Shown: in pieces, positions 25,601-35,906 of the stretch
Layout of the letters: every line of letters starts with the position of its first letter
How positions within the stretch are numbered: the first letter of the stretch is position 1
Assembly (NCBI RefSeq): GCF_910591885.1
Contig: NC_063273.1
Coordinates: 3,100,001 to 3,164,000, forward strand
From: Bombus terrestris
Taxonomy: Eukaryota > Arthropoda > Insecta > Hymenoptera > Apidae
Direction of reading: 5' to 3'
DNA: 64,000 nucleotides
Position numbers and translations under genes: made by a program
The notes under the pieces: generated by a model
Seen by the model: the letters and a program-made list of their open reading frames with translations, nothing else
Database searches by the model: none
What the model was told of the DNA's origin: nothing

Positions 25601-28600
25601 AATAATTGATTAAATGATTAAACGTTGCGACGTTTGCTGAAAGCAATTAAAGAGTGCGTTTTATTAGCGGCCGTTTAAGTGCTTTGATCGAGGCTCGATT
25701 GGCCACTAAACAGAATGTTATTTAATTCGCGTTCTTCACTTTCTTTCCTGCAGTGTATCAACTAAACGTTGAGGGTGTGTTCGATAGATTAATCGGAGGA
25801 TTAAGCCTTATTGGTGGTAGATTGTTTCTCCTTTCGCATTTTTTTTTTTTTTTTGTGAATGAGTAAGAAATATATTTGAAATGGTATTTGTAGTGGGTAC
25901 AAATTAGTAGATGGGAAATGCGCGGTTTATCCGGATTTCCGTTCATCCGGATCAGACGTGGTCCCATTACATCGCGGATATGAGCTTCCACTGCACATGC
26001 AACATGTAATAGGTTTAACGAGCTTCCGTAGCTACATGAAATGCACAGATGATTCTATTTCCAAACAAAAACACTGAAATAACAAATTTCATAACCTTTA
26101 AGGAATATTCGGTAATGAATGGTAACATGTAAAGTTAGAAATTATATCGTATTATACCAACTTATGTTATTTGTTACATACTATATCAAATTCTTATTAA
26201 ATAGAACCATTGCTATTATAAATAATTCAACTACTACTCACTTATATCTTCTTATATACACTTACAACTTCCATCGTATCAAAAATAAATTCATATAGAT
26301 TTAAATGTCGTGTACATTCTCCAATCGACCACACAAGTTAAATGGCAGATTTTCCTGACATTACTGTTATCTCGCATCTTTTATATCAACAAGCAACCCG
26401 AACCACACCATGCCTAATACCCATCATGCATCCGTTTTCTTTGCCGAAGAACATCTCCACAAATTAGCTTGCCGTCAACGTATCCACCTCCCAGAAGGGG
26501 TGACGTTAAACGACGTGTACCCGTCGGTGCTTTCCATCGCGCGGGTGATCGTCGCGATCAATCAGATCGGAGGATCGGAAAAAAAGGAGCTGCCCCCGCT
26601 CTCGGTGCGAGGTCTGCCGCCGCCGCGATTATTCGCTGGCTAGATACGTTGTTGAAACGCCGTCTCGTCGGAGGTGCATATCCTAGTGGTAGTCGAAGTA
26701 GAAGCGACGTATCGCCCGCACACACCGCACGCGATAGGTCGGTCCTCCTATCGCCGCCAGACGGCTTCCGTCTGGGTAAACACACCGACGTGGCGAGCAG
26801 CTTGGCTGGCAGGGCTTACCGACTACCTAGGGACATCCATCACAGGATTATCGCGCGACCATGCTCGCGCGCGGTCAGGACGTGCGGCCTCTCCTCTGTG
26901 TCTGCTCTCCATAAAGCCGCCAAAGCGTGCATGTGCAAGCGGACCGCATGTAAGACTACGTCTGCCCGCCTGTCTGTACGTCGCCTCGACGATTCATCGA
27001 CGTGTACGCATTAAACGAGCCTGGAATTGATTGATAAAGTAGTCGAAGAGTGGCTGAAAGAAAAAAAAGAAAAAGAACATAGGGTGGAACGGGGGTGAAT
27101 TGATACAAGGTGAAGAGATAAAGGGAATTGGGCTGGACAGAATAAAGATGTGATTGAATGTTTAGATCGAGGGAGAAAAGAAGCGAAGGGATGTTTTTCG
27201 AGTTCTGTGTCTTGCAATCTGATACAAATTTTGTTGTACTGCTGTTATTGTTATATTATTGCAATTGTACTCAATTGTTATTGTTATATTATTGCAGTTG
27301 TACTCAATTGTTATTGATTATATTATTGCAATTGAGGAATTTAAATTCAGTTATCAAGAATTTTAGGAGTTTAAGTTGAGAAATGATGTTCGATGGTCAC
27401 AAGAAGTATTTGTATACCATTGTGTTTATTATTGCATTTATGTTCATTCAATTGTAGTAAATTTCGTATTATCTAACAGTTCTTTCATGTGATCACCAAA
27501 ATTTGATACTATGAAATGTCAAGTTAATGAAAGAAAGTAGAGTAAAGAAGAAGGGAAACAATTATATTTTAGATTTTGTGGTGTTAGGAAGATAATAGGT
27601 AGTTTCATAATTCATGAATGAAATTCTATGAGAACGAAGGGGAAGACATAAATAAAGAAGGAAACGCAATAGTAGAAAATTGGCTGACCACTGTCGTCTG
27701 GATCTACTGCGTAACTGGTATGAATTAAATTAGACTCATTGTCGTCTGAATTATAAGTCTGCCATCGTAAAAATCGAAGAAAGGCAAGAATAAAGCAAAT
27801 ATAAGGTAGAAATATATTTATGAACTACTAACAATAATTAAAAAATTCCAAATATACGTATCTGTATATTTAATTTCGTATTCGTAAGAAATGATAAAGC
27901 AGACATATTTCAGTCCTTCTATAAATATTTTAGACCTAAAATGACTTATTAAGATTAACTAAAAATCATTTTTCTGAACTAAATATAATTAATAGCGTTC
28001 CATTAAAAAGTTTCTTTTATATTGAATTCCTCTGAACCTTCTTTGCCTTGTTCTATCTTTATAATATAATAGAAGGAAGAAGTAAAATAAGTAAAAAAAA
28101 AAGAAGCAAAGAGTGCAACGTAACAGAATAGATAACGGATGTAGAGTGTACAAGAAAAAAGGAAGAGTAATGAGGAATACGAAGGAGAGACGGAAGGAAA
28201 GAGAATAAAAAGGTAATAAGGCAGGACATTGCAGTAACATGGTGTCGAGTTTGGTCAGGATGTGCGGCATCTCTGTGTCTGTCTGCTCTCCATAAAGCCG
28301 TCAAAGTGTATGTATACAAGCGTCTGAATGCCGCATGTAAGACTACGTCTGCCCATTTGTCTATATGCTTGTCTAGGACGGATGCACATGCATGTGTATG
28401 CATTCTGCGAACGAGACATATGAATGAACAAGCGACTGGCAACGATCTGTTGCCTCGTTTCACGAACGAAAGCTCCGTCTGGTCGTTTGTTCTATGACAT
28501 TAATTGTCTAGTTTAACATTTTTTATGTATATCCCTCTGTGTTAAACTTATGTAGTATAAGAATTTCTAGTTTAAATCGTATAAAGCGATCCGTAAGATG

Positions 28601-31600
28601 GATTAAATTAAATAATTTTGTTCAAATATTTTAAAAAATCATACTATATCACATTCCTAACATTTTTACTTTGGTATTCGTATTGTAATTAAACATTTTA
28701 TTCATCTATGTAGTGATATTGAATATTTTAACTAATGTAACACGTATCAAATTATATTAGTTAATTTAGGTTACCGTATAATAATCTAATCAAGTTAGGT
28801 GATCGTAGTTAATTAACGATTAGAAATCTAGGAGGATAATGGAGTTTAGAATTCCATTGCGAATTTATGAAACAAATTACAATCGTTTAAAATTGTAACT
28901 GGATTATCGTTTATCGCAAAAGAATTGTGGAATAATTCTATCATTTAAATGAGTCTTGATTTAGAGGCGTGCATCGGTGTATGTTTTACGCAAATTCACA
29001 CGTATACATAGAGGTAGAAGCGCGATGGGAAGCGGTGATGGTGACGAGGATGAAGGTACCTGCGCCTTAGTTTATCTAGTTTAGTCTAGCAAGTCCAGAG
29101 TCTATAGACGACCAAACACTAATTAATTCTGTGCAAACATGCCGCGGCTCAGCGACTAAGAGATCGTTGGCTCCGATGGCTGCGCAAGAACGTTCCTCCA
29201 AGAGTGGAGGATTCGTAGAGTTCCTGGAGTTTCATTTTGGACTTGCTTTCGAGTATTTACCAGGGGAAACGTTGACCGAAAGTAATTGGCCCACATTTTC
29301 CGAGTACAGGGCTTCCGCTCTTGCTGCTTTAAGTTATTTCAGTGCACGCTTCACGATCACCGTTGCTTTTAATTTGATCTACTAGAGAGGAGGAGAATGT
29401 TTTCTTATTTCTTTTGTAGGCAGAGCGCTCCTCCTCGAATTATTCTACAGAAAATAATTTTGGCAAAGCGATGTTTTCGTAATAACGATAAAAAATGTAA
29501 CAATTTAGTCGTAGAAGCTCTATTGTGGTATTTATGTGTTTTTATTTTGACGCGAGTTATTCGCTTTATCTATCTTTATTTTTCTCCTGTAAAATTGGTT
29601 TACTGACGGACAAAGTACGCAGTTGTTTAAATCTTTGCTAATATGAAAATAATTTGAAGTAATTGTTCTTTCCTTATTAAACATTCTAAGCCTGTACCAA
29701 TTATACAACTTTATATCGCAAATTTTTGTGATATACAAATTTTTGAGCATCTTCGAAAATTGCTGTTTAATGGATTAAATGTACATACATTCATAATCTG
29801 TTTATGGCTCAGCAATTAGAAATGAAATATTCCAAACTGCAAGAGACTCGACAAAAGACACAAAATGATTCTTCAAATTACTATTCCCCAAATAACTTTC
29901 GACCATCTTCATCTTTTTACCATCTATTTTCCCAAAGCAATTTCCGAAAAGAACGTCGCAATCACAGCATCGTTCCCTAGATCGAATCGCGCTGGCATGT
30001 CGTTCATTCAATCTTTGCTTCGACAGCCGCGTGTCAGAGAAATAGACTTTGTAGTAGAGAAAGAAAAGCGGCATCCTTTGAAAGCCATCGAAGGAAAAGC
30101 GCGAAGAGATAGAGAGAGTGCGAGTCGCGACATTTATTTCTACAGGTAACACAGAGCGTCGCCTCCACCACCACCAATTCCATCGTCGACGCCTCTGGCA
30201 GACATAGTGGCGACGTTGTAAACGAGCAAAGTTTCGAACCCAATATGCTGTCTCCGCGCTCCGGAGAGCCCATATTCAACCTGTCAAGGTGCTTGGTGCA
30301 CGTGCGTCCGCGTCTCGCTTCCCGGCATGCCAGACGGGCAAACCGGGACAAACTTTCGAACTGGCACAGACCGTCTGGCACCCTACCACCTACTGCCGGC
30401 GAACCCGCGAATTCTCAATATGTTATTGTACTAGCGGCACCGTTTTATCTGTGGATGCCTCTCCCAACTGGCAACGAATGAACGAACGACCGACTGTTGT
30501 CGGTGTCTGGCTCTCTCTCTCTCTCTCTCTCTCTTTCTGTGTTTCTAGTCTCGCAATTTTGCTTCCTCCTCGTCCCGAACCGGGTGGCCTGGAAGTTCAA
30601 AGGTGCATATGCACCACGCTGCGTCGATTCCGGCCGAGATGTCTCCTTTCTCTCGCTGGAAATCGTCGGCGCCGGTCGTGTATTGCACCGCTGCGCTGGT
30701 GGCCTGACTTCCTCACCAACACGGAAACCAGCGGAAACAACTCTGGTCATCGGCGTGATCTTGCGCGATCGAATTTGTTCGCTCGGGAATGAAATTTACT
30801 TTCGAGCATTTGGATCGTATCGGTGGAATGCCATGCTTGAGAGATGGGAGAAAGGTTTTATTCTTTTTGTTAAAGCACGAAATTTTGTGTAGAATATAAA
30901 ATAGATATGGAAATGTAATTGATACTTTCTCATTGTCTATTGTCTTTCATCTTTTCGTACGATAATTGACATTTATTAAATGTTACGATTATTTCGTACG
31001 TCGATATACTGCGGATTTGAGAGAGCATTTTTAAAGCTTTATCAGTGCTAGATATCGTAATAGGAGCTGTTATCTGTAATAGAATAGGAATTGAATAAGA
31101 TTGCGGAAGGAAAACGCGTGGGTAGGAAAAATGGGTAACAGGCGTGAACATCATCGACGCGGCGACGAGTTTGCATCGTCTAATAGGAAATCACGGTACA
31201 TTGCCTCCGCTCGCCTGTGTCATTCATCTAGCCAGCTTGGCCTATTTCCCTATTTTCCACCCTTTTAGTTCCCGCTTTGTCTCCGCGCATCAGTTTTCGC
31301 GTTTCGTTGCCAGCAGTTCCATGCTTTATTGTCTGCTTTACAGCTCTTTTTGGACCAGACTACTATTACATATATATTTTCATAGCTAACGCTGAAGCCT
31401 CGGATAAGATCATCTTTCCGTTGCATATATTTGAACAGAGTTACTTAACAAATTATAGCAGTTGTAACATAAAAAATTATAAAAAATTTAGAATTTAAAA
31501 AAGTTAGAGGAATGTTGCAGATTAAAAAGTTTCTTTTCCCTATAAAAATTGAAGCATCTCGAGAATAGTTACAGAAATCAATTACGCAATATAAAGATTT

Positions 31601-34600
31601 AAAATCATGAAATCCGTAGAAAATTTAAGGTAGTTAAAAGATACGTTTCTAATTAATATTTAATTATTATTCGATTGGAATTGGTTGAATTATTTCGAAT
31701 CTTACGGCTGGTGTCGTCAGGACCTGGCTAAAGCAATGATTCACACAGATAAAACAAAGAGTTTTCTCATAAAGTAAGTATGATATCTGGGTCGCGACAT
31801 TAGAGCAACGATCGATCGGACTCGATGGAAATAATTCAATGATCGAACATTGTTCGGTTCACTTGGCTGTCTATAGCTTATATTACGAGCCGCTTCTCCG
31901 TTCAGCCATCGATTTATGTCTGTCTGCATCGTACATAAGAAAACGGTCGCGCTGTTCCATCGTCCAACAGACATTTTTAATCCATTTTTAATAAGTAATC
32001 CGGGTATCATTGTCTCGTCCATCTGTTCATCGTGAGCAGCTGTGATAAGTTTAGACTTGAACGATCGATGGTCCACGTATTATACTGTCTCTTCTTTAAA
32101 AGATCGAATCGAGAAGATTGCTCGTGTCGCATCTTGTCATCTTACAACGAGATCAGTAAGGAATTAATAACATTAAAAGTTCTTTTTAGGAAGAAAAGAT
32201 AGTGAGATACTTAATCGTAATAAAAATATTTAATAAGACAGAAAGATAATGTGATAGTTTTGTTAACCCTTATCTATTTCTGTAATATATCCTGGTTACA
32301 TTTTGTATGTTCAAGTTTTATAATAAATAGAGAAAAACAGAAGGTTTTTAAGGATGTAAATTTTGATATAATTTTATAAACATTTACTGCTAAAGACAAT
32401 TAGAGACTTTTTCTTTCTCTGTTTTCGTCCATAGCAACTACTCTCCTCTTATTACGAACGTTTTATATTGACACATTTTCTAAAATTTATATAACTCTAA
32501 GGGGTTGCACATACGAGATTGATTAAAATTCTATGAAAATGTTTAAATTATCCATATGCAAAAATTCTATTGATAGGTGTACTTTTAATAGGTAGTACGA
32601 TATGAATAATTATCCTCGGTCCAGTTGCGGCTTAATTATCGCCAATTAAATCTCGTCGTACCTGTCCGCTACAAAAGCAAATGCTTCATTAATTCATTCA
32701 GAGCCAACGTTGCGTTAACATAATATTCACAATCTTTTTCAGTCAGTTTGTATCAACGAATTTTGCCTTCTAACATCGCAATTATAAAAGAAAATCTCAT
32801 TGATTTACTTAACATTCTTATCATCGTCGTTCCTTCATTCGCCTAGTTTCCACGATCTTACGAAGTTCCAAGAAATTAGCAAATAAATTATCTAAATTAC
32901 ATAAAAATTCGGCCGATCTTGAAAGCGAGCAAAAGAACGGAAACTAATGATGCAAGATTATAGCAGGTGGACTCGTCTATCGAGAGTAATAAAAGGCACG
33001 CGACGCGGCGTTACATAAAGGTTAGGTAACCGTTCAAAATTCACCAGGCGATGACTCAACGATGAGCCAACAGAAAAACTAATTCCGTTCCGAGATAACA
33101 TTTCGGGCCGGGGAGATTAATCATCTTCGTGACATAAATCAGGTAAAATATATATTCGCGATGGTTCCATTGGCTATGACGGAGGAGGGATGAAAAGAGA
33201 CGGAGACGAAAGAGGAAAGGTCGTCGTGGTGTTCGTCTTTTGCGAGCAGCGAGAGGAGAGAACGGACGAGCGAGCGCCAGTTATAATATATATAAGTGGT
33301 CTAGACAGGCCAGACGGATGCATCATCGCCATCATCGTCGAGCGAGAAAGCGAAACTCGAGTCGAGCCGTTTTGCTCCTGAACGTCTCGCGAGCTCGTCA
33401 ATCGAGTAACGAGCGCTCATTTTACGCGCACGATAACGCGTCTGTCGCTCGATCATGATCCGTTCTCGTCTTTCCTCCGACGATCCTCCCTGTATACCTC
33501 CTTTTCGCGAATTTCTACTACCATCTTCGTCCTTTTCTTGCTTCCTTCGAGGAATCGAGTACGAGACACGATGGCGAGAATGGTACAAGCAGGAAATTTC
33601 CATAGCAGAAATTCTTGTTGTTAAATGTTGGTTAAAGTACTTCAGGAATGTGATATTTTTAATAGTTTGGGAAAGAGATCGTGTGAATTAAATATTTTTA
33701 GAAAGTTTTCTGTATAAATAGCTGGGGAACAGGACGATGCGTTGAGGTTTCGATAGAGCGAGGATTCGCAATCCTATCCCCTTTTATATAAGATCGATGT
33801 TACATATATTAGTAGAGTAGTAAATAAGTAATTGCTAAAAATCTTGGTGGTGAAATTGTCTATAAAGATAATTGTAACTAAAAATAATTACAACGACTCA
33901 CAGGGAACACCGTGCAACCCCTTTGATGCTCTTCCTTGATGATCGGTGAACTACAGTTTGACAATCTGAATGGCGCTTTTGTTTTCTTGGAAAGTTTAAT
34001 CACCTAAGAAATTTCTGTACCATGTTATAATTAATGATTTTGAAGTGTTGGTTACAAGTTTTTTCTTATGTATCACGTTTACGTAAGTTTAATTTTTACA
34101 TCGACTGGAAATTAATTCAATGTATGCTTTAAAAAAATTGATCAGTAATTAAAACGGTATATTTGCGGTAAGAAAATCGATCAATACAGCGACTGAGTAT
34201 TTATCAAAGCCGTGTTAATTATTATATTTCGCCATTCCTTAGTTTACCGTTTCTTTAATGAGTTATTTCTGCGACTTGGTGAATTCCACGTAGGCGAAAG
34301 TAAGAACACTCGACTCTGTTAAAGCCTAAAAACCATTCGTCTGTATTGCATTTTGCAGCTGCTTCAAACTTATAAACGAGGTTCTTTTAAGTTACAGCGA
34401 GTGGGCAAAGAAACTTTATGAAATGGATCTTGAGATTTTCCGAGGCGCTTGGCTTTCTGTGAAACGACTCCGAGATTCCTTGTAATTTCTAGTGGTTAAT
34501 ATTTAATACGATAAATTCAATTCCCATCGTTCTAAGCGATTTTCCCTTTAGCGATTTTTAATTATTACTCCTTGATTCACTTATATAGTCGCTGTGTAAA

Positions 34601-35906
34601 TAGAAATCATAAATTCGATACAATTATACAAAAATTCTTATTATATCTGTTTCATCAGATCAGTTTCCATTTCGAACACCAACTATTCTGAACCACCGTA
34701 AGAAACTTAACATGTTCCACTTTCTATCTAAAATTTTATCTATGTATATTCTCAATTAATAATTTGAAGCATTTAGAGCTAGTGACTACCTTAAGCAAAT
34801 AGATTTTTATTTTTCGAAAATGTTTGTCCCGACTAGAAAAGCAAAAGATGCTCCTTTTAATGGAGGTGTATGTATAGCAAATTTATCTTTACCTCTCTTG
34901 TTTATATTGTACCTCAAACTGACAAATTTTCCTCTGATACTTTTATCGTCTTTCTCTGGTCTTATTTTTCAATTTTATTATCATTTCATTCGTCTCCGGC
35001 TTTGAGGCACTTTTCTTAGATATTTTTATCTTCAGCCAGATCGGACTTTGTTTTCGTGCTGAAATCCTTTCGTCGTATTTTCTTTCTACGCTCTTTCCAT
35101 TCTTTCATTTTCGTCTCTTTTCCTTTCAACCAAGTAAGTCAAGTGTCGACGAAGCTAGATAGGGCCTCATTTACAAGCCAGACGGGGGAGGCCACTTGCC
35201 CTAAATACGCGTCAAGAGAGGGTATTCTGCCCAGTGGTTGCGACTCGAAACTTAAAATAACCCTTCCCTCGATAACACCCGTCGCCGAATAATCTTTCGT
35301 TTCTCCGTTCTTCGATCTCGTTTCTTCTTTATATTTATGCTATAGAGATGGCGCGAATAAAGTATAGCAAACGATATACAATTAAGTAAATAGTCAGTTG
35401 TGTTTGGTGCTTAAATAAAGAGTAGAATTGACCTTTATGGTTTGATTAAATTTTGCTTTCTTCCTAAACATTTTACGATACACATATCGTAGATGGAAAT
35501 TTAATGAACGTGGTGATATTTTGCATTACATAGAGGCTGTCCTTGTATCCTTAATATTAAAAAAATAGCCAGCAACTACAGTTAAACTACGTAAATAATC
35601 CATAGTATCCAACCGTAACGTCCGCTTGCTATAATTAAACGATAGGATAAGGAAGAAGAAAAAAATAAAAACGCATTTATGTAAAACAGCGTATGAAACA
35701 TTATGTGGGAACAATTATCTGCTTATCTCGTATTCATTTATGTTCTTTGCTTGCAGGTACCTTTGACGAATAATCCGAGCAAAACCGGTCTCGGCGCAAC
35801 CAGCGAATTTCCTACAATCGAGCTAGATTCTACGACGGAAAAGAAGCAGGCGTTGTGGCGAAAGACCCAGCAACGTTACAAAGAAATAACCGACCATGCG
35901 AAATAA
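10851..35906 (+). CDS. AGGF1: AGGF1 orthologue: OCRE, FHA and G-patch protein (8 coding exons, one 22.6-kb intron)
   Basis: The exons are 10851-11033, 11109-11345, 11419-11577, 11776-11932, 12178-12338, 12435-12877, 13098-13197 and 35757-35906. They total 1,590 nt, or 529 residues plus TAA. The order of modules matches human AGGF1 and fly CG8079. They are an N-terminal coiled-coil-like basic segment (about 30-70), tyrosine-rich OCRE repeats (about 119-172), an acidic linker, an FHA domain (about 255-360), a CGHCEPG motif (368-374), and a G-patch (about 453-495). FHA hallmarks are GRE near 283-285, SRNG near 320-323 and a downstream NG. The vertebrate protein is called an angiogenic factor. 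Its domains suggest RNA-processing or nuclear roles in insects, which is an inference. The G-patch is split by the large intron. The exon 3 donor (GTTGGG) is weak and a 76-nt cassette lies in that intron. Confidence 0.93.
11109..11345 (+). CDS. AGGF1: AGGF1 exon 2 (OCRE start)
   Basis: Follows a GATCACAG acceptor. Contains an AESALLQTGFVYEETSGLYY block, the signature start of the OCRE tyrosine repeats, and ends YYYDA at the donor GTAAGT. Confidence 0.95.
11419..11577 (+). CDS. AGGF1: AGGF1 exon 3 (OCRE end)
   Basis: Continues KQGLYYDGNTGTYYYYDE and TYQFHSH, matching human LYYDPSTGIYYYCD and YQFHS. A Lys-rich stretch follows. The most likely donor is the non-canonical-looking GTTGGG at 11578. 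Readthrough meets TAA a few codons later. Confidence 0.85.
11655..11730 (+). other. AGGF1: 76-nt cassette in AGGF1, possible poison exon
   Basis: Bounded by a strong acceptor (TTTTTTATTCCAG) and a GTAATT donor, and open in the frame set by exon 3 for 25 codons plus one base. Splicing it to the next exon gives an immediate TGA (GGA TGA), so it cannot be part of the full-length message. It may be skipped, be used for nonsense-mediated decay, or be a chance match. Confidence 0.4.
11776..11932 (+). CDS. AGGF1: AGGF1 exon 4 (acidic linker)
   Basis: Follows the strong pyrimidine-rich acceptor CTCTCTTGTAG. Encodes KKRKLAEREEPSEDELEEGE followed by Ser/Asp-rich sequence, like the human EPEEGEI linker. 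It ends one base into an Asp codon before GTTTAT. Confidence 0.92.
12178..12338 (+). CDS. AGGF1: AGGF1 exon 5 (FHA, first half)
   Basis: Begins in the shared Asp codon and reads YPPCMRIIV, KIGSLFFV and GGSIGRE, matching human WPPCIRVIV and IGRE. It ends ISK at the donor GTAAGT. Confidence 0.96.
12435..12877 (+). CDS. AGGF1: AGGF1 exon 6 (FHA second half, CGHCEPG motif)
   Basis: Encodes HHARI, LGSRNGTFLNGKRL (the phosphothreonine-binding FHA loops) and the CGHCEPG motif equivalent to human CDGCEPG. A basic region follows (QELRRLKHKFGV) and then GYQDRAQNRR. It ends two bases into an Ile codon before GTAAGT. Confidence 0.96.
13098..13197 (+). CDS. AGGF1: AGGF1 exon 7 (first half of G-patch)
   Basis: Reads NRGFKLLSKMGWSEGQSLGK, the GF.LL.KMGW..G..LG core of a G-patch. 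It ends EP at a consensus GTAAGT donor. Readthrough into the intron would add 14 residues and stop at 13240-13242, losing the rest of the G-patch. Confidence 0.95.
14191..15400. other. GC-rich island with overlapping minus-strand ORFs
   Basis: A sharp rise in GC against its surroundings. Two minus-strand ORFs, 14629-14441 and 14463-14194, overlap in different frames. Both have unbiased composition (for example LRLKKANEAGLRIA and VYIPLASGVWKAV) but match nothing I recognise. A CAC/CAT-rich run lies near 14664-14695. It could be a regulatory island, an old coding fragment or chance. Confidence 0.4.
18291..19100. other. GC-rich island with purine tract
   Basis: GC-rich block containing a long purine-dominated stretch on the plus strand (about 18570-18750) with alternating GA. 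ORFs on both strands here are low-complexity (Ser/Leu/Phe or Arg/Glu) and look like products of the tract. Confidence 0.5.
19433..19449. repeat. CGT trinucleotide microsatellite
   Basis: Five to six perfect CGT units inside a moderately GC-rich segment of the large AGGF1 intron. Confidence 0.85.
21563..21773. mobile_element. Fold-back MITE, Tc1/mariner type, 211 bp
   Basis: The left end (CAGTGATGTGCAAAAG) and the right end are inverted repeats. The match extends about 95 bp inward from each side with scattered mismatches, so the element is nearly a full palindrome around a short centre near 21660-21675. TA dinucleotides flank both ends (21561-21562 and 21774-21775), as expected for Tc1/mariner target duplication. 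There is no transposase ORF. The mismatches between arms indicate an old, inactive copy. Confidence 0.82.
22380..23720. other. GC-rich island with CT microsatellite and mirrored purine/pyrimidine tracts
   Basis: Holds a CT microsatellite (22622-22657), then a purine-rich plus strand (about 22880-23040), then a pyrimidine-rich stretch (about 23175-23285). CpG is frequent (for example 23515-23560). ORFs on both strands (such as 23578-23126 minus) are low-complexity. It could be a promoter or enhancer island. Confidence 0.5.
22622..22657. repeat. CT microsatellite
   Basis: An alternating CT run with one short T interruption, within a GC-rich island. Confidence 0.9.
24850..25560. other. GC-rich island, no recognised gene
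   Basis: GC-rich, CpG-containing block. Plus-strand ORF 24857-25216 (119 codons) and neighbouring ORFs show no recognisable domain. Confidence 0.4.
25839..25854. repeat. Poly-T run, 16 bases
   Basis: Uninterrupted T homopolymer in the large intron. It has no duplicated flanks that would mark a retroposon tail. Confidence 0.85.
26400..27019. other. GC-rich island including duplicated segment, copy 1
   Basis: CpG-rich block with ORFs in several frames (26469-27014 plus, 181 codons, is the longest). The end of the block (26843-27019) recurs in diverged form at 28222-28415. No protein family recognised. Confidence 0.45.
26843..27019 (+). repeat. Diverged duplication, GC-rich copy
   Basis: Shares ordered blocks with 28222-28415. 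The blocks include CTGCTCTCCATAAAGCCG and GTAAGACTACGTCTGCCC, and the flanks CAGGA-TT and GTGTA-GCATT. This copy keeps more CpG. Confidence 0.8.
27243..27341. repeat. 33-bp tandem repeat, three units
   Basis: The units start TGTTATTGTTATATTATTGC and run 27243-27275, 27276-27308 and 27309-27341. The first two differ at one base and the third has diverged at its end. Confidence 0.9.
28222..28415 (+). repeat. Diverged duplication, AT-shifted copy
   Basis: Second copy of the 26843-27019 segment, about 1.4 kb downstream and in the same orientation. Many differences replace C or G of copy 1 with T or A, and small insertions are present. Confidence 0.8.
29000..29390. other. Moderately GC-rich segment, no recognised gene
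   Basis: Contains plus-strand ORF 29131-29385 (84 codons) with no recognised domain or convincing splice context. Confidence 0.35.
30030..30800. other. GC-rich island with CT microsatellite
   Basis: CpG-containing block with a pure 24-nt CT run at 30511-30534. ORFs on both strands (30289-30792 plus is longest) read through the CT run and are not supported as genes. Confidence 0.5.
30511..30534. repeat. CT microsatellite, 12 units
   Basis: Perfect alternating CT, centred in a GC-rich island. Confidence 0.92.
33000..33560. promoter_or_regulatory. GC-rich segment with TATA-like box
   Basis: Contains TATATAAG at 33289-33296 inside otherwise GC-rich, CpG-containing sequence. An Inr-like TCATC lies about 30 bp downstream (33323). 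No downstream gene is evident, so promoter function is speculative. Confidence 0.25.
35757..35906 (+). CDS. AGGF1: AGGF1 last exon (second half of G-patch, stop codon)
   Basis: Follows the strong acceptor TTTGCTTGCAG. In phase 0 it reads VPLTNNPSKTGLGA, the missing G-patch end (compare human LRRTHAGLGTG), then a Lys/Arg-rich helix (KKQALWRKTQQRYKEI) like the human KKNWDKARERF tail. The stop is TAA at 35904-35906. Module order, phase and the absence of any nearer match support the assignment. Confidence 0.88.
   Translation, partial: VPLTNNPSKTGLGATSEFPTIELDSTTEKKQALWRKTQQRYKEITDHAK

Larger units (their letters stand above)
13198..35756 (+). other. AGGF1: 22.6-kb last intron of AGGF1
   Basis: A consensus donor at 13198 and acceptor at 35756 enclose 22,559 bp. 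No nested gene could be supported on either strand. AT-rich spacers (13198-14190, 15600-18290, 19800-22380, 23720-24850, 27350-28220, 28500-29000, 30850-33000, 33600-35756) alternate with GC-rich islands that carry purine/pyrimidine tracts. Apart from the repeats listed separately, the spacers show nothing recognisable. Confidence 0.85.
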
